Source of the DNA: Afipia sp.
GTDB lineage: Bacteria > Pseudomonadota > Alphaproteobacteria > Rhizobiales > Xanthobacteraceae
Reading direction: 5' to 3'
DNA length: 64,000 bases
Assembly (NCBI GenBank): GCA_024707075.1
Contig: JANQAK010000004.1
Span: 186,001 to 250,000, forward strand
A program made the translations under genes and the position numbers. Below, piece after piece: positions 42,922 through 51,259 of the stretch. Position 1 is the stretch's first letter; every line of letters begins with the position of its first letter. The notes under the pieces were generated by a model that was not told the DNA's origin, ran no database searches, and saw only the letters and a list, made by a program, of their open reading frames with translations.

Positions 42922-44096
42922 GTGTGGACCACCCTTTTGGATAGCTCTTCGATCACTGTCGCGCCTCCGCGCTTCGAGGCGGGCGGCTGGATGCATTGGC
43001 CCGACAATGAGGACTACAGCCTTCAGTTCATGAGGGTATTGGGCTCGGCGCAGGAGGGCGGCAGCACGATCTCAGAATGCTTCCTGACGGCGTCTCGCAT
43101 CGTGACCGGCGATGATGAAAGCTGGTATCGCGAATGGAATGCCATCGCCGATGCCAACAAGGCGAGGGGGCGATCTGGCCTGTGCGGCCGGCAATCTCCG
43201 TTCGGCATGCAGCAACTGGCTGCGGGCTTCCAACTACTATCGGACCTCCGAGGTTTTCCTGAAACTGGATGACCGCCGGCGCAGCGCCGCGCTGGAAAAG
43301 ATGCGGGCCTGTTCGGATCTTGTGGTCATGCACCGGTCACCGCGGGGCGAACGGGTTCGGATTCCCTGTTTCGAGGACAGTTTCGTCGAGGCCTACTTCC
43401 TGCGCGCGCCCGGAGCGGACAGGCGAGTGTCCGTCGTGGTCTGCGTCGGCGGGCAGGACCATTTCAAGGATGGACACTTGCACACGCTGCTGCGGCAGGC
43501 TCATGCACGCGGCCTGTCGCTGTTGCTGGTCGATTTGCCGGGGCAGGGCGCGTCGCCGAAAAACAAGGCAAACGTGCGCTATGAAGTCGAGACCGCCATC
43601 AGTTGCTGCGTGGACTATCTGATCGCGCGCGGTGATGTCGACGAAAGGCGGATCGCTATTCTGGGCGACGGTCTGGGGGCAGCCTTCGCGTCACGGGCCG
43701 CCAATCTCGACGACCGGTTTGCCGTGTCCGTCTCCGACGCCGGCATCTGGGATATGCACGAGCGCGTGTCCAGGATGACGTGGATGTCCGGCAACGATAC
43801 CAAGGACGCCATCGCGGCGGAAATCCGCCGGATGGGGCGTCATGGCGGATTGGGGCAAGTCAGGTGCCCGACGCTGGTGACGTTCGGCGAGCGCGACTGG
43901 CTTGATATCGGCCACGCCACCGAGATGTGCAGGGTGCTGAAGGAGGCGGGGGGCGGACGTGACGCTGAAAGTTTTCTCCACCGACGAAACCGCCGCGTCA
44001 CATGCGCAGACCGACAATCCGACGATCGGCAATGAATTTGTGTTCGACTGGATCGCGGCCCGCCTCGATGCGCTTCAGCCTGCCGAGACGCGGTGA
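42922..44096 (+). CDS. Alpha/beta-hydrolase-like protein of the FrsA/pseudooxynicotine-hydrolase type, two apparent 1-base insertions
   Basis: Read across two breaks, the product is about 390 residues. The N-terminal helical cap (SRIVTGDDESWYREWNAIAD, then NWLRASNYYRTSEVFL) and the C-terminal alpha/beta-hydrolase core (VVVCVGGQDHFKDGH, LLLVDLPGQGASP) match this family. Breaks lie in G-runs at 43166-43170 and 43948-43953; removing one G from each restores ANKARGDLACAAGNL and LKEAGADVTLKVFSTDE. The nucleophile elbow reads GDGLG, so the catalytic Ser is replaced by Gly (codon GGT). The protein may be catalytically inactive or the gene may be decaying. GTG is the start. Confidence 0.65.
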
Positions 44097-44099
44097 TCG

Positions 44100-44642
44100 T
44101 TAAATCTCGACGGCGATCACTTGTGCCGCCTTCGACAGGCGCTCCTTGATGGTCGCGAGTTTGCCGTTCAGATCTCGCAGCGACTGATCGGTGAAGTCGG
44201 AGAAAACGAGATTATCGGCGACGACCTGCCGCGAATACAGATTCGCGATCTGCTTGTGCGCCTTCTCGGTCAGCGACATCAGCACGACGCGCGCATCTTC
44301 CTTGGAGGCGACGCGGCGCATGAAGCCATGTTTCTCCAGATTCTTCGTTTGGGTCGTGACGAAGGAGGGATCGACGTGAAGTTTTGTCGACACCTCCCTG
44401 ACCGAGATTCCCTTGCCCTGATCGAGATCGTTGACCGCCATCAGAATCAGCCATTGCGGGCAGGTGATGTCGAGAACGCGCGCCCAGATGGATCGGATTT
44501 CCTCAAGGTGTGTGTTCACCGAAATAATGTCCCAGATGAACTCTCGCACCAGCGCATCGTCAGGCCCTAATGCGCCCACGTTATCTGCGATTGTTTTGTG
44601 ACGGTGAGGTGAATTTTTCTTTGCGGCGGGTTTTCCGGCCAT
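44100..44642 (-). CDS. MarR family transcriptional regulator
   Basis: The 180-residue product has a winged helix-turn-helix of the MarR type (ITCPQWLILMAVNDLDQGKG, VREVSTKLHVDPSFVTTQTK, then LEKHGFMRRVASKEDARVVL). These proteins act as dimers on palindromic operators and often respond to aromatic compounds or oxidants. It is convergent to the hydrolase-like gene (3 bases apart) and divergent from the porin. A basic N-terminal segment of about 18 residues precedes the domain. Confidence 0.88.
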   Translation of the reverse strand: MAGKPAAKKNSPHRHKTIADNVGALGPDDALVREFIWDIISVNTHLEEIRSIWARVLDITCPQWLILMAVNDLDQGKGISVREVSTKLHVDPSFVTTQTKNLEKHGFMRRVASKEDARVVLMSLTEKAHKQIANLYSRQVVADNLVFSDFTDQSLRDLNGKLATIKERLSKAAQVIAVEI

Positions 44643-44967
44643 CTTTATTTCAACCTTGTGAGCGGGCTCAAAAAATTTAGTTCAGACATGACATTATTGC
44701 AATCAGGGTATGCGGCACTTCGGCGCGTTGCAGGAAAAGCACACGCTCACGCTCAAATAAATACATGACTAAATCAATTATTGAACTCACCTGAATTGTG
44801 GAGGCATTGTCGCCTGACTCCCGGGATCACCCGGGTGTCCTGTCCGATGGTTTGCGCAAGCGTCGCTCTTCATCGAACGGTGAGCGGGGTTAAGGGGCTG
44901 AGACTTGGGTGTGGCTTGCGTCACAGGGGACCGGACCTTTCCTCAATTGGAAAATTTTGGAGGTTTT
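44643..44967. promoter_or_regulatory. marR-porin divergent control region
   Basis: These 325 bases must hold promoters for both genes. ATTTAGTT occurs at 44675-44682 next to the marR start and ACTAAAT (reverse ATTTAGT) at 44768-44774. The same word occurs at 46571-46577 before the candidate small RNA. They are candidate operators. The porin has a strong ribosome binding site (TTTTGGAGG) before its ATG at 44968. No convincing -35/-10 pair could be fixed. Confidence 0.4.
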
Positions 44968-46437
44968 ATGAGCAAGATTAAGAGCCTTATCCTGGGGTCG
45001 GCGGCGGGTTTGGCTGCGATCGCAGGAGCACAGGCGGCTGATCTTCCCGTCAAGGCGAAAGCGGTCCAGTACGTGAAGATCTGCTCCCTGTATGGAGCGG
45101 GTTTCTATTACATCCCCGGCACCGACACCTGCATCAAGCTGGGCGGCTATGTGCAGTTGGACGCGAACGTCAACGGCGGCGTTCACGACAAGCCGGCGTG
45201 GGACAACGGCAACAACCTGGGTCTACAGAACCGGACGTCCGACTACTTCACCACCCGCACGCGCACGAGCTTGAACATCGACACGCGCACCGCCACGGAA
45301 TACGGCGTTGTCCGCACCTACTGGTCAAGCAACTTCCAGCACACCACCGGTGACGGTCCGTCCAGCGGCGTCCTGACCACAGATTTCGGCTTCGTTCAGT
45401 TCGCCGGATTTACTTTTGGTAAGGCGGTTTCCGCATTCCAGACCCCTTGGGGTGGAAACCCGGTCGGCCTGAACTCCTCCTACCTCGTCGGCGGCTATGA
45501 CAACTCCACCGGCATTACCCAGGTTGCCTACACTTGGCAGTTCGGCAACGGTGTTTCGGCCTCGGTGGCGGTGGAAGACAACAAGACCATCAACCGCGCA
45601 CCGCTCTACAACGGCTCGGTCATTCCGGCCAATTCCCTGCTCTTCACGGGGAACTTCGGCAACGCTTCCGGCGGCAACGTCGCACCTGACTTCGTCGGGA
45701 ACATCCGCATCGATCAGGCTGCCTTCACTGCCCAGTTGTCCGGCGGTTTGCACACCCTCCATGCTGGTTACTATGGAACGACCGAGCAGACCGGCCATCC
45801 TTCGGATGAACTTGGCTTCGCCATCCAGGGCGGCATCCAGTTGAAGAACCTGCCGACCGGCGCCGGCGACAAGCTGTCGATCAGCGCCATCTATAGCGAC
45901 GGCGCACCGCGATATGTAATCGGCGGCACCACCGGCAACAGCTTCGACTCGTTCAACAACGCGGGAACTTCGGGTGCGGCTTTTTATCAGACGTTCGCCG
46001 TGGCCTCGCTACTGGACGGCGTCTACACCACCGGCGGCTCGATCCAGAAGACCAAGGTCTGGGCCGTGCAGGGCGGCTACGAGCATAACTGGGATGCCCA
46101 GTGGCAGACCAGCGTGTTCGGCAGCTACATCAATGTCGACTATAACGATGCGGCATCGGCGATCCTCAATACCGGCTACGCGCCTGCTCTCGTGGCCGGC
46201 AGCACGTACAATCCGGACTTCAAAATCTGGCAGATCGGCTCGCGTACGGCCTGGACCCCGGTCCGGAACCTGACGCTGTCGGGCGAGGTGCTGTACACCA
46301 CTATCGACCAGAGCAGCACGGGTGGCGTAACCGCTACTGCGGCGGGCAACGCCGGCCTGTTCAAGCCGGCCGGCAATTACGAGTTCAAGGATCAGGGTGT
46401 CCTGTCCGGGAACTTCCGCGTTCGCCGCACCTGGTAA
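44968..46437 (+). CDS. Outer-membrane porin (Porin_2 type)
   Basis: The 489-residue product has a signal peptide (MSKIKSLILGSAAGLAAIAG, cut after AQA), the conserved mature start ADLPVKAKAVQYVKICSLYG with CIKLGGYVQLDANVN, and a C-terminal strand ending FRVRRTW, as in porins of Rhizobiales (e.g. RopA/Omp2b kinds). Alternating hydrophobic strands suggest a 16-strand barrel and trimer. The start at 44968 was chosen by the GGAGG site. A terminator follows. Confidence 0.9.
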   Translation: MSKIKSLILGSAAGLAAIAGAQAADLPVKAKAVQYVKICSLYGAGFYYIPGTDTCIKLGGYVQLDANVNGGVHDKPAWDNGNNLGLQNRTSDYFTTRTRTSLNIDTRTATEYGVVRTYWSSNFQHTTGDGPSSGVLTTDFGFVQFAGFTFGKAVSAFQTPWGGNPVGLNSSYLVGGYDNSTGITQVAYTWQFGNGVSASVAVEDNKTINRAPLYNGSVIPANSLLFTGNFGNASGGNVAPDFVGNIRIDQAAFTAQLSGGLHTLHAGYYGTTEQTGHPSDELGFAIQGGIQLKNLPTGAGDKLSISAIYSDGAPRYVIGGTTGNSFDSFNNAGTSGAAFYQTFAVASLLDGVYTTGGSIQKTKVWAVQGGYEHNWDAQWQTSVFGSYINVDYNDAASAILNTGYAPALVAGSTYNPDFKIWQIGSRTAWTPVRNLTLSGEVLYTTIDQSSTGGVTATAAGNAGLFKPAGNYEFKDQGVLSGNFRVRRTW

Positions 46438-46471
46438 TCGCCTGACGGCGATTGCATGTGAAACGAAAATG

Positions 46472-46499
46472 ACCCCGGCAGGAAACTGCCGGGGTTTTT
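46472..46499 (+). terminator. Rho-independent terminator after the porin gene
   Basis: The stem ACCCCGGCAG (46472-46481) with GAAA loop pairs with CTGCCGGGGT (46486-46495), followed by T-run. Confidence 0.92.
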
Positions 46500-46581
46500 C
46501 TTTGGCTGAGTTGTCTTTGCCGCTCTGCGCTGCACGCAATCGTGAAATGCGGGGCCCGGCAATTAGTTGACTAAATAAGGT

Positions 46582-46703
46582 AATGGCGGCATTGTCCATC
46601 ATGAAGCGACAGCAATGCCGCCATTTTCGAGCTAGGAGTTTCGCAGCACGTTTTAAGCCTGAAATCTCCAAAACCTCCGGCAATGCCCTGCCGGAGGTTT
46701 TTT
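46582..46703 (+). ncRNA. Candidate structured small RNA with its own terminator
   Basis: A perfect 13-base stem (46582-46594, AATGGCGGCATTG, with 46613-46625, CAATGCCGCCATT) is followed 45 bases later by a perfect 12-base terminator stem (46671-46682 with 46689-46700) and T-run. The porin transcript is already terminated at 46499 and no protein gene lies between, so a separate transcript is the likely reason for the second terminator. A TAGTTGACTAAAT motif sits just upstream (46564-46576). Two stem-loops with an unpaired middle is a common layout of trans-acting small RNAs. No promoter could be fixed. Confidence 0.45.
46671..46703 (+). terminator. Rho-independent terminator of the candidate small RNA
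   Basis: The 12-base arms AAACCTCCGGCA and TGCCGGAGGTTT surround the loop ATGCCC, then TTTT. It may also serve in the opposite direction for the convergent quinone reductase gene, since the arms start with AAA. Confidence 0.88.
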
Positions 46704-46746
46704 ATTGGCCGGATCGCGCGCCGGTGTTTCCGGTCCGGGCGGCTTC

Positions 46747-47760
46747 TTACCAGCCTTCCAGCACCAGCTTGCCGGTGGAACGGCCGCTTTCCAATTGCGC
46801 GTGGGCCTGCTTGAGGTTCGCGGCGTTGATTTGGCCCAGCACCTTGTCGAGCGTGGTGCGCAGCACGCCGTTATCGATCAGACTGGCGACATCGTCGAGC
46901 AGGTTGTGCTGCGCGATCATGTCCGGGGTCTGGAACGATGAGCGCGTGAACATCGATTCCCAATGCAGCGACACCGCCTTGCCCTTCAGCAGATTGACGT
47001 TGAGCGAGGCGGGATCGTCGATCAGCCCCAGCTTGCCCTGCGGCGCGATGATGTCCGCGAGCGCCGGGAAGTGTGTTTCGGTGTTGGTCAGCGCCGCGAT
47101 CAGCGCCACCGGCGGAATCTTCAGCGCGGCGATCTGGTCCTTCATCGATTTGGAATGATCGATGACGTGATGCGCGCCGAGGTCGAGGCACCATTTGGTC
47201 GATTCGGGACGTGACGCCGTCGCAACGACGGTGAGGCCAGTGAGACGCCGCGCCAGTTGGATCAGGATCGAGCCGACGCCGCCGGCGCCGCCGATAATCA
47301 GCAGCGTGCGCGGATCGACGCTTTTGCCCGGCGCAACGCCGAGACGGTCGAACAGCAACTCCCATGCGGTGATCGAGGTGAGGGGCAGGGCGGCTGCCTG
47401 CGCGAACGACAGCGTCTTCGGCTTGGAGCCGACGATGCGCTCGTCTACCAGATGGAATTCCGAATTGGTGCCCTGGCGCTGGATCGATCCGGCGTACCAG
47501 ACCTCGTCGCCCGGCTTGAACAGCGACACGTCGGGGCCGACGGCATCGACAATGCCCGCCGCGTCGAAGCCGAGGATCTTGTATTCACCTGCGAGCGGTT
47601 CGGCGCGCTTGCGGACCTTGTAATCGACCGGATTGGCGGAGATCGCCTTTACCGCGACGCGGATGTCGCGCCCAGCCGGTTCCGGCCTGGCGGTTTCAAA
47701 GTCGATCAGGGCGTCGGCGGCGTCGATCGGCAGCGATTTCTTGTAACCCACGGCTTTCAT
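46747..47760 (-). CDS. Zinc-binding alcohol dehydrogenase family / NADPH:quinone reductase-like protein
   Basis: The 337-residue product is a medium-chain dehydrogenase/reductase: GroES-like start (VAVKAISANPVDYKVRKRAE), Rossmann motif GGAGGVGSILIQLARRL (about residue 155) and C-terminal GRSTGKLVLEGW. The usual catalytic zinc cysteine is absent from the N-terminal part, as in quinone reductases. ATG at 47760 is preceded by GGAG at proper distance and gives the family start MKAVGYKKSLPI; an ATG twelve bases earlier is less suited. It is divergent from an HxlR regulator, a common pairing for redox-responsive control. Confidence 0.85.
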   Translation of the reverse strand: MKAVGYKKSLPIDAADALIDFETARPEPAGRDIRVAVKAISANPVDYKVRKRAEPLAGEYKILGFDAAGIVDAVGPDVSLFKPGDEVWYAGSIQRQGTNSEFHLVDERIVGSKPKTLSFAQAAALPLTSITAWELLFDRLGVAPGKSVDPRTLLIIGGAGGVGSILIQLARRLTGLTVVATASRPESTKWCLDLGAHHVIDHSKSMKDQIAALKIPPVALIAALTNTETHFPALADIIAPQGKLGLIDDPASLNVNLLKGKAVSLHWESMFTRSSFQTPDMIAQHNLLDDVASLIDNGVLRTTLDKVLGQINAANLKQAHAQLESGRSTGKLVLEGW

Positions 47761-47881
47761 TTCTGGCTCCATTCAAGGCCGACAAATCGGTCCAAACCTA
47801 CCTGTCTTGCTCTGTCGTGAATTGCAAGTACTGTCGTTTTGGGGATATAGTGACCATTCGGATACCAATGGAAATCTCCCG

Positions 47882-48304
47882 ATGAAACGACAGGATTTCG
47901 GCTGCGCCCCGGGCTGCTCCGTCGAGGTGACGCTCGATCTGATCGACGGCAAGTGGAAGGGCGTCATCCTCTACCATCTTCAGGAGGGGCGGCTGCGCTT
48001 CGGTGAGTTGCGCAAGCGGCTGCCGCGGATCACCCAGCGGATGCTGACCAAGCAGCTCCGCGCGCTGGAGGAGGATGACCTCATCATCCGCAAGGTGTAT
48101 GCCGAGGTTCCGCCGCGGGTGGACTATGAACTGTCCGAGACGGGGCAGCGGCTGCGGCCGGTGATCGATGCACTGAAGGCGTGGGGCGACGACAATCGTG
48201 CCCGTCTCGACGCGGCATCGAAAAACAAGGCCGCGGGTGCAAAGAAGGCCACGCCGCAACCGGACGCCGTGCCGCGTCCCGCGCGGCAGCCCCAACCCGT
48301 TTAA
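47882..48304 (+). CDS. HxlR family transcriptional regulator
   Basis: The 140-residue product has the HxlR winged helix (GKWKGVILYHLQEGRLRFGE, LPRITQRMLTKQLRALEEDD, VPPRVDYELSETG). A cysteine pair lies at the N-terminus (CAPGC), where related YodB/QorR-type regulators sense quinones or electrophiles. A Lys/Pro-rich tail of about 25 residues follows the domain. It faces the quinone reductase gene across 121 bases and probably controls it. Confidence 0.85.
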   Translation: MKRQDFGCAPGCSVEVTLDLIDGKWKGVILYHLQEGRLRFGELRKRLPRITQRMLTKQLRALEEDDLIIRKVYAEVPPRVDYELSETGQRLRPVIDALKAWGDDNRARLDAASKNKAAGAKKATPQPDAVPRPARQPQPV

Positions 48305-48367
48305 CCGTTCCATCTTTCGCCGTCTTGGCACAACTTTATCTTTGGCATCAGGTTCAGGATTGTTTTC

Positions 48368-49762
48368 ATGATCGTCGTCCGCGCGCTTATTGCGCTCACT
48401 GTCTCTTCGGTTCTTGCAACGTCAGCGCTGGCGCAGGACCGTGCCGTTCCGGCGTCACCCACGCAGTTGCGATTGTCCTACGCGCCCATCGTGCAGCGCG
48501 TGCAGCCAGCGGTGGTCAATGTCTACGCCGCGAAGATCGTTCAGAACCGCAACCCGCTGCTGGACGATCCGGTGTTCCGCCGCTTCTTTGGCGTGCCGGG
48601 CAATCAGCCTGAACAGATGCAGCGCTCGCTCGGCTCGGGCGTGATGGTCGATTCCTCCGGCCTCGTCGTCACCAACAACCACGTCATCGAAGGCGCAGAT
48701 CAGGTGAAGGTCTCGCTGGCCGACAAACGCGAGTTCGAAGCCGAGATCGTGCTGAAGGACAGCCGCACCGATCTCGCCGTGCTGCGGATCAAGGACGCGA
48801 AAGAAAAGTTTCCGGTTCTCGAGTTCTCGAATTCGGACGATGCGCTGGTGGGCGACGTGGTGATCGCGATCGGCAATCCGTTCGGCGTCGGCCAGACGGT
48901 GACCCACGGCATCATCTCGGCGCTGGCGCGCACGCAGGTCGGCATCACCGACTATCAGTTCTTCATCCAGACCGACGCCGCGATCAACCCCGGCAATTCC
49001 GGCGGCGCGCTGGTGGACATGACCGGCAAGCTGGTCGGCGTGAACACCGCGATCTTCTCGCGCTCCGGCGGCTCGCAGGGCATCGGCTTTGCCATTCCGG
49101 CCAACATGGTGCGCGTTGTCGTGGCGTCCGCGAAGGGCGGCGGCAGTGCGGTGAAACGTCCGTGGCTCGGCGCGCGCTTGCAGGCGGTGACGCCGGAGAT
49201 CGCCGAGACGCTCGGTCTCCAGCGGCCGACCGGCGCGCTGGTTGCGAATGTGACCCCGGGCAGTCCGGCCTCAAAGGCAGGCCTCAAGCTGTCCGACCTG
49301 ATCGTGGCGATCGACGGTCAGGCGATCGACGATCCGAACGCGTTCGACTATCGCTTTGCGACCCGGCCGCTCGGCGGCACCGCGCAGGTCGATGTGGTGC
49401 GGGGCGGCAAGCCGCTCAAACTCACCATTGCACTGGAGACTGCGCCGGACACCGGCCGCGACGAGATCGTCATCAAATCGCGTTCGCCGTTCCAGGGCGC
49501 GAAGGTCGCCAACATCTCGCCGGCGCTGGCTGACGAACTCAAGCTGGATTCCAGCGTCGAAGGCGTCGTCGTTACCGATCTGGCCGACAACGCACCTGCC
49601 GCCGGTGTCGGATTCCGGAAGGGTGATATCATTCTGGAAGTGAACGGCCAGAAGATCGCCAGGACCGGCGATCTTGAAAAGGCGACACGCGAAACTTCAC
49701 GGCTCTGGCGCATCACGGTTGTCCGTGGCGGCCAGCAACTCTCTGTCGTGCTCGGGGGATGA
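48368..49762 (+). CDS. DegP/HtrA-like periplasmic serine protease
   Basis: The 464-residue product has a signal peptide cut after ALA, a trypsin-like domain with the triad His (TNNHV, about 105), Asp (RTDLAVL, about 134) and Ser (NPGNSGGAL, about 210), and two PDZ domains (about 255-345 and 370-460). It degrades or refolds misfolded envelope proteins. It is shorter than Escherichia coli DegP (474 residues in precursor form) by little. It lies 63 bases after the HxlR gene and is separated from rarA by a palindromic repeat. Confidence 0.92.
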   Translation: MIVVRALIALTVSSVLATSALAQDRAVPASPTQLRLSYAPIVQRVQPAVVNVYAAKIVQNRNPLLDDPVFRRFFGVPGNQPEQMQRSLGSGVMVDSSGLVVTNNHVIEGADQVKVSLADKREFEAEIVLKDSRTDLAVLRIKDAKEKFPVLEFSNSDDALVGDVVIAIGNPFGVGQTVTHGIISALARTQVGITDYQFFIQTDAAINPGNSGGALVDMTGKLVGVNTAIFSRSGGSQGIGFAIPANMVRVVVASAKGGGSAVKRPWLGARLQAVTPEIAETLGLQRPTGALVANVTPGSPASKAGLKLSDLIVAIDGQAIDDPNAFDYRFATRPLGGTAQVDVVRGGKPLKLTIALETAPDTGRDEIVIKSRSPFQGAKVANISPALADELKLDSSVEGVVVTDLADNAPAAGVGFRKGDIILEVNGQKIARTGDLEKATRETSRLWRITVVRGGQQLSVVLGG

Positions 49763-49786
49763 GGATAAATCGCGGAGCCTTTCTTT

Positions 49787-49911
49787 ACCTCGCTCCGTTC
49801 TTACGGGGAGAGGTCGGATTGCGAAGCAATCCGGGTGAGGGGCTCTTGCTTCTTATCTTCCCGTTAAGTTGCCCCTCACCCCAACCCTTCTCCCCGTAAA
49901 CGGGGAGAAAG
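49787..49911. repeat. Long intergenic palindromic repeat between degP-like gene and rarA
   Basis: The element reads ACGGGGAGAGGTCGGATTGC, GGGTGAGGGG on the left and CCCCTCACCC, CTCCCCGTAAACGGGGAGAA on the right, so the halves are inverted copies. It belongs to the same family as 7991-8095. Confidence 0.75.
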
Positions 49912-49927
49912 AGCAGAAAAAGGCATC

Positions 49928-51259
49928 ATGAGTCCGAAGCGACCACAGCCATCCGCGAATCTCTTCGCCGCAGCCGGCCTGGAGCAGGACGCGCCGCGTC
50001 CGCTGCCGGACAAGCTGCGGCCGCGCACGCTCGCCGATGTGGTTGGACAGGATCATATCCTCGGGCCTGACGGCGCGCTGACGCGGATGCTGGAGACGCG
50101 CACGCTCGGCTCGCTGGTGTTCTGGGGACCACCCGGCACCGGCAAGACCACGGTGGCGCGGCTGCTGGCCGATGCCACCGATTTGCATTTCGAGCAGATC
50201 TCCGCGGTGTTTTCCGGCGTCGCGGATCTCAAGAAGGTTTTTGATGCCGCGCGGGCCCGCCGCGAAACGGGCAAGGGCACGCTGCTGTTCGTGGACGAGG
50301 TGCATCGCTTCAACCGCGCGCAGCAGGATCTGTTTCTGCCGGTGATGGAAGACGGCACCGTGGTGCTGGTCGGCGCCACCACGGAAAATCCATCGTTCGA
50401 ACTCAACGCGGCGCTTCTGTCGCGCGCGCGGGTGCTGGTGTTTCATTCGCTCGATGCGGACGCGGTCGAAAAACTTTACGCCCGCGCCGAAGAGGTCGAA
50501 GGCAGGAAGCTGCCGCTCGATGCGGAGGCCCGCGCCGTGCTGGTGCGGATGGCAGACGGCGACGGCCGCGCCGCGCTGACGCTGGCGGAAGAAGTCTGGC
50601 GCGCCGCGCGCAAGGACGAGATTTTCAACGCCGCGCAGTTGCAGGAGATCCTTCAGCGCCGCGCGCCGATCTACGACAAGTCCGCCGACGGCCACTACAA
50701 CCTGATCTCGGCGCTGCATAAGGCGGTGCGCGGCTCCGATCCCGATGCGTCGCTATACTATCTCGCGCGGATGCTGGATGCCGGCGAAGACCCGCTGTTC
50801 CTGGCGCGGCGTGTGGTGCGGATGGCGGTGGAGGACATCGGTCTTGCCGATCCGCAGGCACTGGTGATCGCCAACGCCGCGAAGGACGCCTATGATTTTC
50901 TTGGCAGCCCCGAGGGTGAACTCGCCATCGCGCAGGCGGTGATCTATGTCGCCACCGCGCCGAAATCGAACGCCGCCTACAAGGCGTTCAGCGCGGCCAA
51001 GCGCGCGGCGAAGGAGGGCGGTTCGCTGCTGCCGCCGAAGCGCATCCTGAATTCGCCGACCAAGCTGATGCAGGCCGAAGGCTACGGCGAGGGCTATCAA
51101 TACGACCACGACACGCCGGAAGGCTTTTCCGGGCAGGACTATTTCCCGGAGGCGCTCGGCCGCCAGACGTTCTACAATCCGCCGGACCGCGGCTTCGAGC
51201 GTGAGATTCGCAAGCGGCTCGATTACTGGGCCAAGCTGAGAAAAGACAGATCATCATGA
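49928..51259 (+). CDS. rarA: Replication-associated recombination protein A (AAA ATPase)
   Basis: The 443-residue product has Walker A WGPPGTGKTTVARLL (about residue 63), Walker B LLFVDEVHRFN (about 117), the sensor GATTENPSFELNAALLSRARV and the C-terminal MgsA domain. It acts at stalled replication forks with SSB. Its stop overlaps the next gene by four bases (ATGA). Confidence 0.95.
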   Translation: MSPKRPQPSANLFAAAGLEQDAPRPLPDKLRPRTLADVVGQDHILGPDGALTRMLETRTLGSLVFWGPPGTGKTTVARLLADATDLHFEQISAVFSGVADLKKVFDAARARRETGKGTLLFVDEVHRFNRAQQDLFLPVMEDGTVVLVGATTENPSFELNAALLSRARVLVFHSLDADAVEKLYARAEEVEGRKLPLDAEARAVLVRMADGDGRAALTLAEEVWRAARKDEIFNAAQLQEILQRRAPIYDKSADGHYNLISALHKAVRGSDPDASLYYLARMLDAGEDPLFLARRVVRMAVEDIGLADPQALVIANAAKDAYDFLGSPEGELAIAQAVIYVATAPKSNAAYKAFSAAKRAAKEGGSLLPPKRILNSPTKLMQAEGYGEGYQYDHDTPEGFSGQDYFPEALGRQTFYNPPDRGFEREIRKRLDYWAKLRKDRSS

